From: Hanleya hanleyi
Taxonomy: Eukaryota; Mollusca; Polyplacophora; Lepidopleurida; Hanleyidae
NCBI GenBank assembly: GCA_036873755.1
Contig: JAVTVY010037248.1
Span: 62,001 to 126,000, forward strand
Reading direction: 5' to 3'
DNA length: 64,000 nucleotides
Part shown: piece by piece, positions 23,025 through 33,840 of the stretch
Position numbering within the stretch: position 1 is the first letter of the stretch
How the letters are laid out: each line of letters begins with the position of its first letter
Notes under the pieces: model-generated
What the model saw: the letters and a program-made list of their open reading frames with translations, nothing else
Told to the model about the DNA's origin: nothing
Database searches by the model: none
Program-made: the position numbers and the translations under genes

Positions 23025-24079
23025 CTATATATCAAAGCTGAGGAAGCAATGTTCGCAACATCAGAACGGCTCTAGATATCCCCATTAGCATCAATTGAAC
23101 CAGAACACATGATTCCAGACGAGTTTCTCATTCTTTTGACGATATGTGATGTTTTGCTGCGATGTTTTGCTAATTGATGATGCAACAGGAATATATTGCA
23201 AAAGTAAAGTAATAGGTCAACAGAAAGTAACTTAAACCAGTTGGCTGATAAAATTAGAGATTGTGGGGTATCCTTCAATGTTTGGAGTAAAAACGACCAA
23301 GAGGGTGAGCTCAACTGGACTTCTCTAAAAAAAAGGGGGGGGGGGGGCAGCATCGGAGATTGTTAGCTAGACTATCAGAGAGTCTATTTTTTCTTATTCA
23401 CCAAAATACACATAACAAAACTTTTTAGCTTAGAACCGAGTTTCAGACATTATTCAAATTTATTTGCTACGAAATAATCGAAAACTGTACACAGGAAGAA
23501 GTTTTTGAAAAATGTAAAAATTGAGGGGAAATTTTTCTTGCCCTCAGGGCAACAAGAGTGAGATACACAAACATTACCCCGTGTATTCATTGTTTTATTT
23601 ATCATGTGCCCCTCTTTGTTTGCACCTACGGCGAATTGAGCACCTTCAGTGGTCAGGTCGTGGAAAAGATAAATGAAGACATCAAAAACATCCATCAATC
23701 GAAAACAAATAGATACGATGCCACTGTTGATGCTCTGAAAAGTTAGAAGAAGGATGGAATTGTTAGCCTTAGAAAATTGTGAAAAACAAAAAGAACATAG
23801 GCAAAGAGAAAGGATAGGTACTGGGATGAAAATATAACAAGTCAGCGTTCTGCGAAGAGATCGGAAATTTAAAAAATACAAATATGTGAAGTTGCAGATC
23901 AATAAAAGTTCAATAAGATTGCGTCAGACAAACTGGTGACAGCAAATGTTGAAAACATGTCGCTCAGTGATGTAAAAGATGCTCTAGATAGGTTGAGTGT
24001 TAAAACCAGATTAAGAAAGCGGGATAAACTGGCAGATCTCTTGAACAAGCATAGAGAAAAGTTGACGGAAACTGCCTAA
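23025..24079 (+). pseudogene. Transposase-like protein, C-terminal half (copy 3), SAP-like end intact
   Basis: Same region as the other two copies, with frame changes at the G run (23335-23347) and after DALKS. The last 40 codons (23957-24079, ending in TAA) are open: MSLSDVKDALDRLSVKTRLR, then a lysine-rich helix and a terminal ETA. The spacing of leucines and basic residues in two helices resembles a SAP domain, a small DNA-binding helix-turn-helix. This is the only copy with the complete C-terminus. Confidence 0.5.
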
Positions 24080-24108
24080 TATGAATATGTCAATCATGAT
24101 AATTGTGA

Positions 24109-24321
24109 TATATAATTTCTTTAGGTGATACGCATAGTGACCTGGATATATCTTGTATAGCTTCTGACATAGAAGGTTTATCAATGAGAGTATTTAAAAA
24201 AAATAGATGTAACGTTGTATGTAATCCAGAAGGATTGCATACTTGTAGTAATTGTAGTGTCAGTGACTGCACATTTCGTGGTTATAATACTCGTGTAATC
24301 AGCGCTTTTGCTCACACCTAA
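24109..24321 (+). other. 71-codon cysteine-rich open frame (copy 3)
   Basis: Counterpart of 21168-21380 with the same frame, the same cysteines and one residue changed (SGIEG to SDIEG). It follows the SAP-like end by 29 bases. Conservation between recent duplicates is weak evidence for coding. Function unknown. Confidence 0.3.
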
Positions 24322-24730
24322 AGGTTATTGAGTGGTATGTTGTGTTGTCGTCTAAATTATGCTAGTAAGGTTTCGTTATAAATGACCATACTCAATGTTC
24401 TGTATACACCGTGCGCCATATGTAAACACATTGTATCCACACACCAGTGAATTAAAGACGTACATGTTATGTTCCTCCTATTAACGGATTTTGCTTTGCG
24501 TACATTATACCATGGACCTTACACGGTGAGGTCCATGATTATACGTATAGCTGTATTAGTACCTGCCCAACACGGTTCACGGGTATACTATCAGTATGTA
24601 TAGTCTGTGTTCACCTATCGCTCTTCCCTTGTGCTGCTAGTAATAGTAATGCGCTTATCGTAATCCCCATGCCCACGAAGCTAAATGAAAGATAATAGCA
24701 TTTTATTCGGAGCTCTCGAGTTTCAATGTG

Positions 24731-25104
24731 CAGAAGAGTACAGGAGATAACTCATGAAAAGTGAAGTACAGGAGGTATCTATTGCAAAGTGAAGTACAGG
24801 AGGTAACTCATGAAAAGTGAAGTACAGGAGCTAACCCATGAAAAGTGAAGTACAGTTTGTAACTCATGCAAAATGAAGTACAGAAGGTAACTCATGAAAA
24901 GTGAAGTACAGGAGGTAGCTCATGCAAAGTGAAGTACAGGAGGTAACTCATGCAAAGTACAGGAGGTAACTCATGAATCGTGAAGTACAGGAGATGACTC
25001 ATGCAAAGTGAAGTACACGAGGTAGCTCATGAAAAGTGAAGTACAGGAGGTAACTCATTCAAAGTGAAGTACAGGAGGTAACTCATGCAAAGTAAAGTAC
25101 AGGC
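24731..25104 (+). repeat. 28-bp minisatellite, array 2 (~13 units)
   Basis: Same unit as array 1. It stops abruptly at 25104 inside a unit, where a second copy of the array's own left flank begins. Confidence 0.95.
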
Positions 25105-25212
25105 TCTTCCCTTGTGCTGCTAGTAATAGTAATGCGCTTATCGTAATCCCCATGCCCACGAAGCTAAATGAAAGATAATAGCATTTTATTCGGAGCTCTC
25201 GAGTTTCAATGT
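25105..25212. repeat. Duplicated left flank between arrays 2 and 3
   Basis: CTCTTCCCTTGTGCTGCTAG through GAGTTTCAATGTGCAGAAGA repeats 24621-24735 nearly exactly. This indicates an unequal exchange between array copies that duplicated both flank and array. Confidence 0.9.
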
Positions 25213-25617
25213 GCAGAAGAGTACAGGAGATAACTCATGAAAAGTGAAGTAAAGGAGGTATCTATTGCAAAGTGAAGTACAGGAGGTAACTCATGAAAAG
25301 TGAAGTACAGGAGGTAACTCATGCAAAGTGAAGTACAGGTGGTAACTCATGCAAAGTGAAGTACAGCAGGTAACTCATGCAATATGAAGTACAGGAGGTA
25401 ACTCATGAAAAGTGAAGTACAGGAGGTAACTCATGCAAAGTGAAGTACAGGAGCTAACTCATGCAAAGTGAAGTGCAGGAGGTAACTCATGCAAAGTGAA
25501 GCACAGGAGGTAACTCATGCAAAGTGAAGTACAGGAGGTAACTCATGAAAAGTGAAGTACAGGAGGTAACTCATGCAAAGTGCAGTACAGGCGGTAACTC
25601 ATGCAAAATGAAGTAAA
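25213..25617 (+). repeat. 28-bp minisatellite, array 3 (~14 units)
   Basis: Same unit. The right part of this array has the same order of variant units (GCAGTACAGGCGGTAAC near the end) as array 1, so it is the true counterpart of array 1's right end. Confidence 0.95.
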
Positions 25618-26089
25618 AAGCTAAGGATGTCTAGTCTGTAAAGTCCACCATGGTCGAGGTTGGATAAAACCTATAGTCAAGTATTGTCTTTTTATCAACA
25701 TCTAATGCATACTGATGCGTCAAAAAGTCCTAGATAACGATTTACGATTTGTTTCAATATTTTATATTCTTTTCTCAGCAGTAAGAACAGCGATAACAAG
25801 GTAACAGTTTTGAAGGGAAAATAAAATAGAGATATTATGATAATTATTAGAGGTAGAATGCTCATAGAACTGAGTTAATATGTTGTGGGTGAATAAAATT
25901 CAGTTTTCTGATTCGTAAGCCATTTTGTCCATTATAGACATATATATGTATATTGTGTTTCGACCTAAAGTATTAGAAATTACATGGTAATAAAAACTGT
26001 TTTATTCAGTGGTCATATAACTCAATCTTATATACAAGCTGTAATGATTTAGTTGTCCGCGAACTGGCTAGGAAAACATTTCATTTTAA

Positions 26090-26263
26090 CCCTGTCTGGC
26101 CTGGGCTTTTAGAGAACTGAAATCTGTGAGATTTCTTCGCAAAACTGCACCATAAATTAATCAATAATAATCTGATGTGAATAGGTTTTACCCAATTTAA
26201 ACGCGCGGAAAAGCAGGAAACTTGAAGAAAAATGACGAAAACATCACTTTTCTAGTACCAAAT
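26090..26263 (+). mobile_element. TTAA-type MITE, internally deleted fragment
   Basis: After TTAA (26086-26089) comes CCCTGTCTGGCCTGGGCTTT, the same end as the MITEs at 31441, 35125 and 41049. It is followed directly by an interior segment (GCAAAACTGCACCATAAATT to AACATCACTTTTCTAGTACC) that lies 250 bases further in at 41306-41440. The right end is missing. Confidence 0.8.
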
Positions 26264-27090
26264 ATATGTATATATATATACAGTACATAAATGCAGCGAA
26301 ACTGCCTTTGTGTGCGGCAAATATAATATTGTTAAAAAATCATGACGAAGTCAACTGGTTTGATTTCTGGCTAACTAGTTTCACCGTGTCTCGACAAAAT
26401 ATAAATCTAGCAGGCCTTGCATCCAGAAATTCCGTCAAATAGTCTGATTTGATAGGACTGAAACTGACTAATAACTGAATTGAAGTAAATTATCAGCACT
26501 TCTTTTTACCAGTCTGATAAGTATGTGCCCTATGAAAAGCACTAATGGGGCACCAGCACCATCAATATGCAATGCCTGCTGTAATGATGTAATGAAGCAC
26601 ACTGAGTCCCCCCCCCCCCCATCCAACAATGTCAAATGAATCATATACGTATTATAGAAAGAAACTGTTGTGAATGTTTCGACATATATATTTATGCTCA
26701 CATTTGAAAACAAATGACATCCCAAATGACAGCACAAAATTTATTTCAGTTACATTTAGACTGCAATACCGTTGTAATATTCCTGTATTTTCTAGCTCTA
26801 TCAAAAGCTCTATTTCAATGACCTGCAAACATAGTGTTAATGGAAAGTAAACAGTTTTCATAAAAAAAGTTGTACCAAATCGAAACAGACAGACGGACGG
26901 AGCGATATTACGCCTGTAATGGTATAGATAGAATCCTCATATATAAGGGTGTGTTTTGTTTTGGGTAAATTAAGTTCAATTCTGTGAATGAATTTATCAT
27001 GGCTGAATTGTTGAATACTACACTTCTTTTGCAACTATAACACACGCCAGAATTGTATTGTCATTGTACGATCGAATTTTCCTGTTGGAC
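26264..27090. other. Intergenic, no gene recognised
   Basis: Short minus-strand open stretches (26468-26737 and 26652-26861) have no recognisable domain. A C run lies at 26608. ACAGACAGACGGACGGAGCG near 26886 resembles a common mollusc repeat end. Confidence 0.4.
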
Positions 27091-27096
27091 TAAGAC

Positions 27097-27109
27097 ATGG
27101 CGTATACAG
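27097..27109 (+). other. Candidate short first coding exon
   Basis: GACATGGCGTATACAG is followed by GTAAGA, a consensus donor site. Four codons and one base would form a first exon. No promoter element or downstream exon was identified, so this is only a possible gene start. Confidence 0.15.
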
Positions 27110-27110
27110 G

Positions 27111-27723
27111 TAAGAAATTAATTGTTGCCCGCTTTTGCTTCAGAAGTTCCATTCAACTCAATTTTTAAACACTGGCTTGCAAGAACAGCCTAGACATTTA
27201 TTTTCGACCAAAGTGTTCCTTCGGACTAAACTAGTGAGGACTCACTGAATTAAAGCAATATCAAAGGTTATCTTGATTATGGTTGTGGATGGGGGTCATC
27301 TCATAATTACTATTGCAATTTACATGTTTTCCCACAGTATGTTCTTAGTAATCTACCACTTTTGATAGGATTTGTGGATACAGTGTTCTATAAATTACTC
27401 TTTACAGGTCAATGATTTTCCATCTCTTGAAAATTTCAAACTATTTAATGGGTCATCTAAAATTAACATTAAAATTGTCATATCAACAGTATGTTCTTGG
27501 AAACCTACTTGTAGGGTTTAATATCACACAGGAAAATGCCTACACACATACCCACTCTCCAGATATTTTCTGACCCTACAACAGCCTGAGTAAAGGAAAT
27601 CACTATATGTATTCATGTACCTCAAAGCAGTTGTTTCGGATATTTTGGGGAGTATATTTTATGTATATTCCAAGCATAGCTCTCAACAAGTGTCAAGACT
27701 AATCATCATTACAATTAATGTTA
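27111..27723. other. No gene seen
   Basis: AT-rich sequence, possibly intron if the candidate exon at 27097 is real. ACACATACCCACTCTCC at about 27544 has an inverted relative at about 30748. Confidence 0.3.
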
Positions 27724-29229
27724 ATGATATATAATCTCCAATATTATGATCTCGCTTGTTCGCACATATGTGCTGCTATACACTATTATTGCGGTTTGTT
27801 GATGGTGTTAGAGCAGAATTATCGCTTCTAGTGATGTTTCTCTTGTAGCGCTGTTTGATGGCGCTGTTTCTTCTAATGTCGTTTGTAGTTTCCAAGATCC
27901 ATAAGGTCCAAGTTCTGTACAGATTTATTACTATTTTTCATCAAATGTGTCAGGACAGAGTTCTCGCTTTTGGAGTTCTGTAGGTATTGAAATATATCAA
28001 TCTCAATTCGAGATTTATCTGTTTTGACCCATTTCATATGTATGCCGTTTCGTTCATTGTCTTTAAATCGTAATAATGGCTATATCATCAAGCGCCTCCA
28101 CTCGAATTTTCTCAAATTTGACGATATATATCGCATGCTGATAGGAAAATACGAGCGTAGCGTGCACGATCTATGGCGGTAAGTTTCGTAACTTGTGTCT
28201 AATTCCGCTTAACAACTGAATATTGAATGACGGACTAGACGCTTGTATTCCACAGTTTCCAAGGTCGGTAAGGTGCATGATTTGGACAGTATTATTACTG
28301 CGGGTTTTTTTGTTTTTTTGTTTTTATCAAAGGTGACAGGAGAGAATTTTCGCTTCTGGAGTTCTGTACGTATGGAAAAATACAAAACTAAATTCGAGAT
28401 TCATCTGCTTTGACACATTTCATGAATACTCAGCGCTGCCTTCCGTAGTTACCAAGGTCCGTAAGGTCCGAATTCTGTTCATTATTATCACTGCTTTATC
28501 ATATGTATCAGAAAAGAAATCTCGCTTCTGGAGTTCTGTAGGTATTGGAAAATACCAATCTCAATTCGAGATTTTTTGTTTTGACACATTAACATAGCCA
28601 CGTTACTGAAGCGTTTCAACCCTGAATACGGATTCTACCTACAAGTGGCCATATGCTTACATGATCTTGTTCGTATGTCTTTCGTATAAAGGTTCTGGCA
28701 TGATGCGAGACATACATCAGAATAATACCGCTAAGATCCATAGTAATATTAAAGTAGTAAGAATACTCTTCCTAAGCCGTGCCTATATGAATTCCTATCT
28801 CCAGTTAACGACGGACCTCCAGTACAGAAGAGAGACAACAATACTGACGACTTGACTCCACTATGAGAAACGGCGCTGTTTAAGAATACACATGAAATGT
28901 GTAAATCCGATCAAATCGAATGAAGACTAGCATTTTTCAATACCTACAAAAGATCATGAGCGAAAATTTTGTTCCGACACCTCTGATAATAAAACAGTAA
29001 TAAAGCTGTACAGAGCTTGGGCCTTATGTACCTTGAAACCCACAGAAGACATTAGAAGAAATAGCACTGGTAACCAGCGTACACATAAAATGTGTCAAAG
29101 CAGATAAATCTCTAAGATTGGTATGTTTCAATACCTACTGCATAAATATCTCTAGGAGCGGTAATTCTGCCCTGACACGATGTGCGAAACAGAATAAGCG
29201 AGATAATAATATTGGAGATTATATGTCAT
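27724..29229. mobile_element. TIR element with ~370-bp arms and internal repeats
   Basis: The left end (ATGATATATAATCTCCAATA) and right end are inverted copies, and the similarity continues for about 370 bp per arm (27724-28070 against 28860-29229). A repeat unit of about 170-190 bp with GGAGTTCTGTAGGTATTGAA and CAATCTCAATTCGAGATTT occurs three times on the left in plus orientation (27890, 28255, 28445) and twice inverted on the right. There is no transposase, so it is a non-autonomous DNA element. A Penelope-like fragment lies within it. Confidence 0.65.
28078..28253 (+). mobile_element. Naiad-type Penelope-like element, 3' fragment
   Basis: Translates to KRLHSNFLKFDDIYRMLIGK and then KYERSVHDLWR, matching the C-terminus of the 924-aa protein at 44.6-47.4 kb. 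It then skips the untranslated region and ends in GAATGACGGACTAGACGCTT, the terminal sequence of that family. It is a 5'-truncated, internally deleted copy inserted in the TIR element. Confidence 0.85.
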
Positions 29230-29529
29230 AAATATCAATAGAACAGTCCCGAGATGGAAGTCTCTAACGACAAAAGGCGAGGCACGACGTCATGATCCAT
29301 GTGGCGTCACGACGAGGTTAGGCAGCGAACCATTTCTTAACATTTGAATGCTGTATTATTTTATGCACGGACATTTACATGCGATGTTTTGTGTTTGCAA
29401 ATGCCCCTTTAACTCCGAGACAATAACATCTTCAATATTGTTTGGATATTTTGTATTTTGAAAGCCACAATGCTAATTATTTTCCGGGTTTTGCAATAGA
29501 GCCAACGTTAAAGTATTACTCAGTGCCTA
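29230..29529. other. No gene seen
   Basis: Short gap between the TIR element and a LINE remnant. It includes CGACGTCATGATCCATGTGG near 29285 and no recognised feature. Confidence 0.35.
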
Positions 29530-30550
29530 AACTTGACCTGACGTCACGTGGACAATGGCGTCCTTTTGCGCCTATCATGGCCACCAGGATGTGGGTATGC
29601 CTTCTCGGAGGGTTCTCTGCTGGAAATGGAGTTCACCAAGGAGGAATTCTGTCTTTAATATCTACATACATGAACTCGACATCAAAATATCTCGGTCCAA
29701 TTTAGGATGTAATGTAGCCGGAGTCTTCTTTAACCACCTATTATACGCTAACGACTTATGTCTCTGACTGATTGTGTAACCCTCGTTAAATAAAGCATTT
29801 ATTATTATTATTATTATGCCTTATTAGCTCCTCTTGCCAAGGGCCTTTAGAATCCACTTGATATATGTGATATTTTTCCGACTGACAATAATATTGTCTT
29901 CATCACTAAGAAATTCTTATGCATGTGTTTTCGTCCAATAAAGTTAAATGACCTGAGAGCACACTCTGTTAAACTGTCTGGCTCACAGCTGAATTGCGTT
30001 GACAACGCCAAATAACTTGATCATTTTATCTCCCACGATCTCACTGACAGTTATGATATGTCTGTGCAAACTAGAACATCATGCATTTGTGCTAACATTT
30101 TGGCTAGAAAGTTCTATATGTGTTCTCAAGATGCGAAGAAGCAACTTTTCTCGTCGTAGTTTACCAGTATCTATTGCAGCCATCTGTGGTCTTCGTACTC
30201 GTCATATAACTGGCAAAAATGCCTGTCACATACAACAACTTATTTCGCTGGCTATAATGCACTCCCCGCGCAATTGTAGTGCTACTTACATGTTTGGAAT
30301 TAACTCTGTGCCCAGCTTTAATGAGGTTATTCGACGCCAGATTGATTCTTTACGGAACAGATTCATGTCGACAGACGGCTTCCTACTTACAGCATTGCGG
30401 CTTTCCGATTTGTCTCAGACTTCGTTTAGTTGTCATTGGTCTCGTCAAATCTATGTAACGAGCTAGTAATTTGTCTTTTGGCTCTAATTTTATTATTTAT
30501 TTGTTCATTCTATAGACCATCTGTGTCTGAAATAAATAAGTATTATTATT
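29530..30550 (+). mobile_element. LINE remnant: RT palm to C-terminus
   Basis: Plus-strand non-LTR reverse transcriptase with frameshifts. It has GVHQGGILS (motif B, usual R changed to H), FNIYIHELDIKISR, then VFFNHLLYANDLCL, where the catalytic Y-A-D-D is Y-A-N-D. Beyond an inserted fragment the thumb and C-terminus continue (KYLGHFISHDLTDSYDMSV; MFGINSVPSFNEVIRRQIDS). The 3' end has AAATAAATAAG and ATT repeats at about 30530-30550. Inactive because of the D to N change and frame breaks. Clade not established. Confidence 0.75.
29777..29817 (+). mobile_element. Tiny LINE 3' tail inserted in LINE RT
   Basis: GTAACCCTCGTTAAATAAAG followed by CATTTATTATTATTATTATT interrupts the RT coding directly after Y-A-N-D-L-C-L. 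RT-like translation resumes at about 29820. It looks like an extremely 5'-truncated LINE insertion of about 40 bp with polyadenylation signal and ATT tail. Confidence 0.5.
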
Positions 30551-31440
30551 CTATTGAAGAGGTCTATCTCGGGGCTGTCCTATTGTATTTATGATTTATC
30601 GGCTTGGACCCTGGTATTCCAGTGATATACAGAATTTATGATCCCATAATTATATGAAACACCTGCTGTGAGGTACATTTGAATACTTGTAGCGATATTA
30701 TAATAAAACTGCTACACTCAGGCTCTTGTGGGATCGGGATATACCAGGAGAGTGGGTATGTTTATAGACATGTTTTTGTATAACAGTGATCTATTTAATG
30801 CTGTCAGAAAATTAGATAAATAGTTGATGTAAAAACTGATGCCCACAGCACTCTTTCGCCAATTTTGCAACTTTGCGCCACTCTGCGTCTTCCCGTATGT
30901 TTTGTGGATATTTTGAAATGATCCCCCATTACAATTTTAAGCTAATTTGTACGTTTGACAAAACAATATACAGCTATGACGTCAAATGACTCTGAATATC
31001 TAAATCACGGAACTAAATTATTTTTGGTGGCTGACATCCGAGAAAATCCGTCCTCTAATGCAGTAGTTAGTGTTTTTTTTACCTAATATCCTATGGTGAA
31101 TGACGCTCGTTATATTGAAGATTTAAAAGGAAATCTCACCAAATCTTCATCGAAGTATTTGATCGATGACTAAATTCCACATAAGAACCATTTTGACTAT
31201 TTAACAACGAAGTATTTCACCCATAAAAAAACTTTTGACATAGTTTTCAGTGCGTTTGGCGCAATTTAATTGTATTTTGCAGATGGCCCCCTCTGTGACG
31301 TCACAGGTCAATGACGTCATAACACTTTTGTTGATAGACGATTGAAGAAGCTCTGCGCAATCAATTGACACCAACTGTTTTGCCATATGCCTGGTACGAG
31401 TGAAGATATAGTCATTTTAATACGTATACTCCCATTTTAA
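30551..31440. other. Intergenic, no gene recognised
   Basis: AT-rich sequence. A run TGTGACGTCACAGGTCAATG, then ACGTCAT, near 31290-31320 contains two CRE-like sites. No coding signal. Confidence 0.4.
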
Positions 31441-32048
31441 CCCTATCTGGCCTGGGCGATTTTGGGTGTGTCGCAGCCTGGGGGGAGGGGGGCGGAAAGT
31501 GCCCCCCTATATATTTTCTCTACCACTAAAGCTAGAGCCCTGAAACTTGCCACACAGTATCTTTGGTTCAAGTTCTACCGGGAAATGTAATAAAATCCAA
31601 GATGGCCGCCATGATGACGTCACAGTGACGTCATCTTCTCGGAAGCCATTTTTGGTCTTTTGGGGGTCGATTTTTCGAAATTTTCATTTTTCCGATTTTT
31701 CTCTCGAAAAAAATTAAATAGAATATAAAATAATTAGTTTTGCATCAATAAAATACTTACAAGGCCTTTTAGGCAAGGAAAATGTGAAGAAATGGAGCGA
31801 AAAGATTGGAAAACACGACTTTCGTGGATACCACATGGCCGCCATTTTGAATTTACCCATGATCCTCTACCCGGGGGTATATGAAAATAGGCCTCTTATT
31901 GGGGTCTTCAAAATGACCCCAATAATATAAGCTTAAAAGTCACCAAGTTTCAGCCTCTTCGGTTTTGTCGTTTCGGAGCAACAGAGAAAAGTTCACTGGG
32001 GGGGCAATTTCCGCACTCTCCCCCCCCCCCCTCCCAGGCCAGGTAGGG
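31441..32048. mobile_element. TTAA-flanked MITE (608 bp)
   Basis: Bounded by TTAA on both sides (31437-31440 and 32049-32052). The ends CCCTATCTGGCCTGGGC and GGCCAGGTAGGG are inverted copies. TTAA target duplications and ends starting with CCC are the hallmark of piggyBac-type elements, so this is probably a non-autonomous piggyBac relative. The interior holds AAGATGGCCGCCATGATGAC and paired CRE palindromes. Relatives: 26090, 35125, 41049. Confidence 0.8.
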
Positions 32049-32052
32049 TTAA

Positions 32053-33840
32053 AAGTAGAAATATGCAATCCAATGGTTCTTGTATTTCCTAAATTTTTCA
32101 GCATACGGCAATACTTTTCACCACCACATCCTACCTCATCCGAAAGAAGAGAGTCCAAGCTTTCAAATGATATATAGTTTGCCTCTGCGTACGGGGGGTG
32201 CATTTTATTCCCCAAAACAGGCCTCTCCTCTACATCAGATACAACAGATATTTGTTCAGTAACCAACGAACTCGCAAATAAAATTCACGCTACCAAGGAA
32301 AATGTTATGCCTTATCTAAAAATGAATATACCAGTGAACTCTCTCTAGTACCCTGCGTCACGGAAGAAATTATTAACGTGGTGAATTCCCTAAAAACCTC
32401 CCGGACTGGAAGGGTTCCGAATATCGCTAGTAAAGCCTATTATAAACAAAAACCTCCCCACCGTGTTTCGTACTTAACCTATCATTTCAAACCTAATTTT
32501 TAAGGATGGAAACAAAAATATAGTCAGTAACTACAGAACAATGTCTGTGCTTCCATGTATTTGAAAAAGCCGTAGGTAATCGAATGATATCCTACATGTG
32601 TTTTGAAGAACCATATATTATCTGCCCTGGTCAGTTCGGATTTCGATCAAACGCTGTATTAACGCTTTATGAGAAACTAGCAATCGCCAAAGAAAAGAAA
32701 GAATATAGCATAACAACGTTTCTCGATTTAAGTAAAGCCTTTGATACCGTTAATCATGACATACTACTGCAAAAGTTAAAATAACATGGATTTCGAAACA
32801 TCTCGAATTATATTAACGGCTGGTTCAAAAGTTATTTATCCGACCGAACTCAACTAGTCTCCCTAAACCATCACATGTGGAGTTCCCCAAGGTTCGATTT
32901 TAGAGCCATTCTACTTCTTACTCTATATAAATGACATCACAGCTGCCTCTGGTTATAATATATATATCACCTTATTTGCCGACGATACAAGTATTACCTA
33001 GCTACACCTCCACTGACCCAAAATTATTGACTCAAACTGACTGACCCAAGTAATAAACCCAGAATTCCAACCAACTATATGAGTGGTTCTGCTGCAATAA
33101 ACTCTCGGTAAGTATTAACAAAACAAAATACACGCCTTTCAAACCATATCACTCGTCCGCCAATTTTTTCCCCGCAATTAAAATTAACGACGAAGAACTA
33201 GAATTTGTTGAAAGTTTCAAACTAGGAGTATATTTTAATGATAAGCTCAACTTGCAAACCCACACAAATAAACTATGTTCTAAATTAAGATTTAAGGAAT
33301 GTTTTAATAAAAATGCCCTTGCTCATTATTTTACTTCTATGTTACATCTTGTAACATAGTATGGGGAAATACTTTTCCTACCCACACTGCTCCTCTCACT
33401 ATCCTTCAAAACGAATAGTTCGCATTACATGTAAAACTTCGATACTCGCACATACTATTCACACAACTAACTATGTTAACTGTTGATAAAATCATGAAGG
33501 TATAAGATCTGTTTTATACCTCCATGATAAAATCAACGATTACAACTCTACTTATAACTCATAAAGTCATACACCATCCTTCTCGTTACCACTACACCTG
33601 CAGAACTACTTTACCAGGTTACAATATGTTCATAACCATCCTACTCGACAGGACTACATAAACCTCTACAGACCATTCGTTCTTCCGTCTTCAACTGTCA
33701 TTTTATACCGCCAGAGGGATAAAGAGCACGAGTATGGAACTACTGACTTGAAATTTATTACTTCCATATCATTATTCAAGTCGCGATTAAAAGATCTTTC
33801 AACTCGCGAGAATTACCCACATCGACTCAAATAATTTCAA
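32053..33840 (+). mobile_element. LINE remnant: RT region
   Basis: From about 32265 the translation resembles the pre-RT linker, then FGFRSNAVLTLYEKLAIAKE, YSITTFLDLSKAFDTVNHDI (motif A, catalytic D kept, 32710-32760), the fragment after LSDRTQLVSLN, GSILEPFYF-like and LFADDTSIT (Y/F-A-D-D motif C kept, about 32970) and a C-terminal domain to about 33830. This is typical of CR1/Jockey-like elements. Several frame breaks and stops; inactive. The stretch 32053-32250 before it is unassigned. Confidence 0.75.
33485..33534. repeat. 32-bp near-palindrome with 9-bp direct repeats
   Basis: ATGAAGGTATAA-gatctg-tt-TTATACCTCCAT style hairpin (33494-33525) with 12-base arms and one mismatch. It is flanked on both sides by GATAAAATC (33485-33493 and 33526-33534). 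It sits inside the decayed C-terminal part of the LINE, so the direct repeat looks like a target duplication from insertion of a miniature element. Confidence 0.55.

Larger units (their letters stand above)
22758..25926. repeat. Segmental duplication B plus C, copy 3
   Basis: Third copy of the MITE and C-terminal gene block (22758-24050 against 19799-21108), followed by the downstream block with minisatellite (24051-25926 against 21109-22757). Sequence past 25926 is not repeated elsewhere in the window. Confidence 0.9.
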
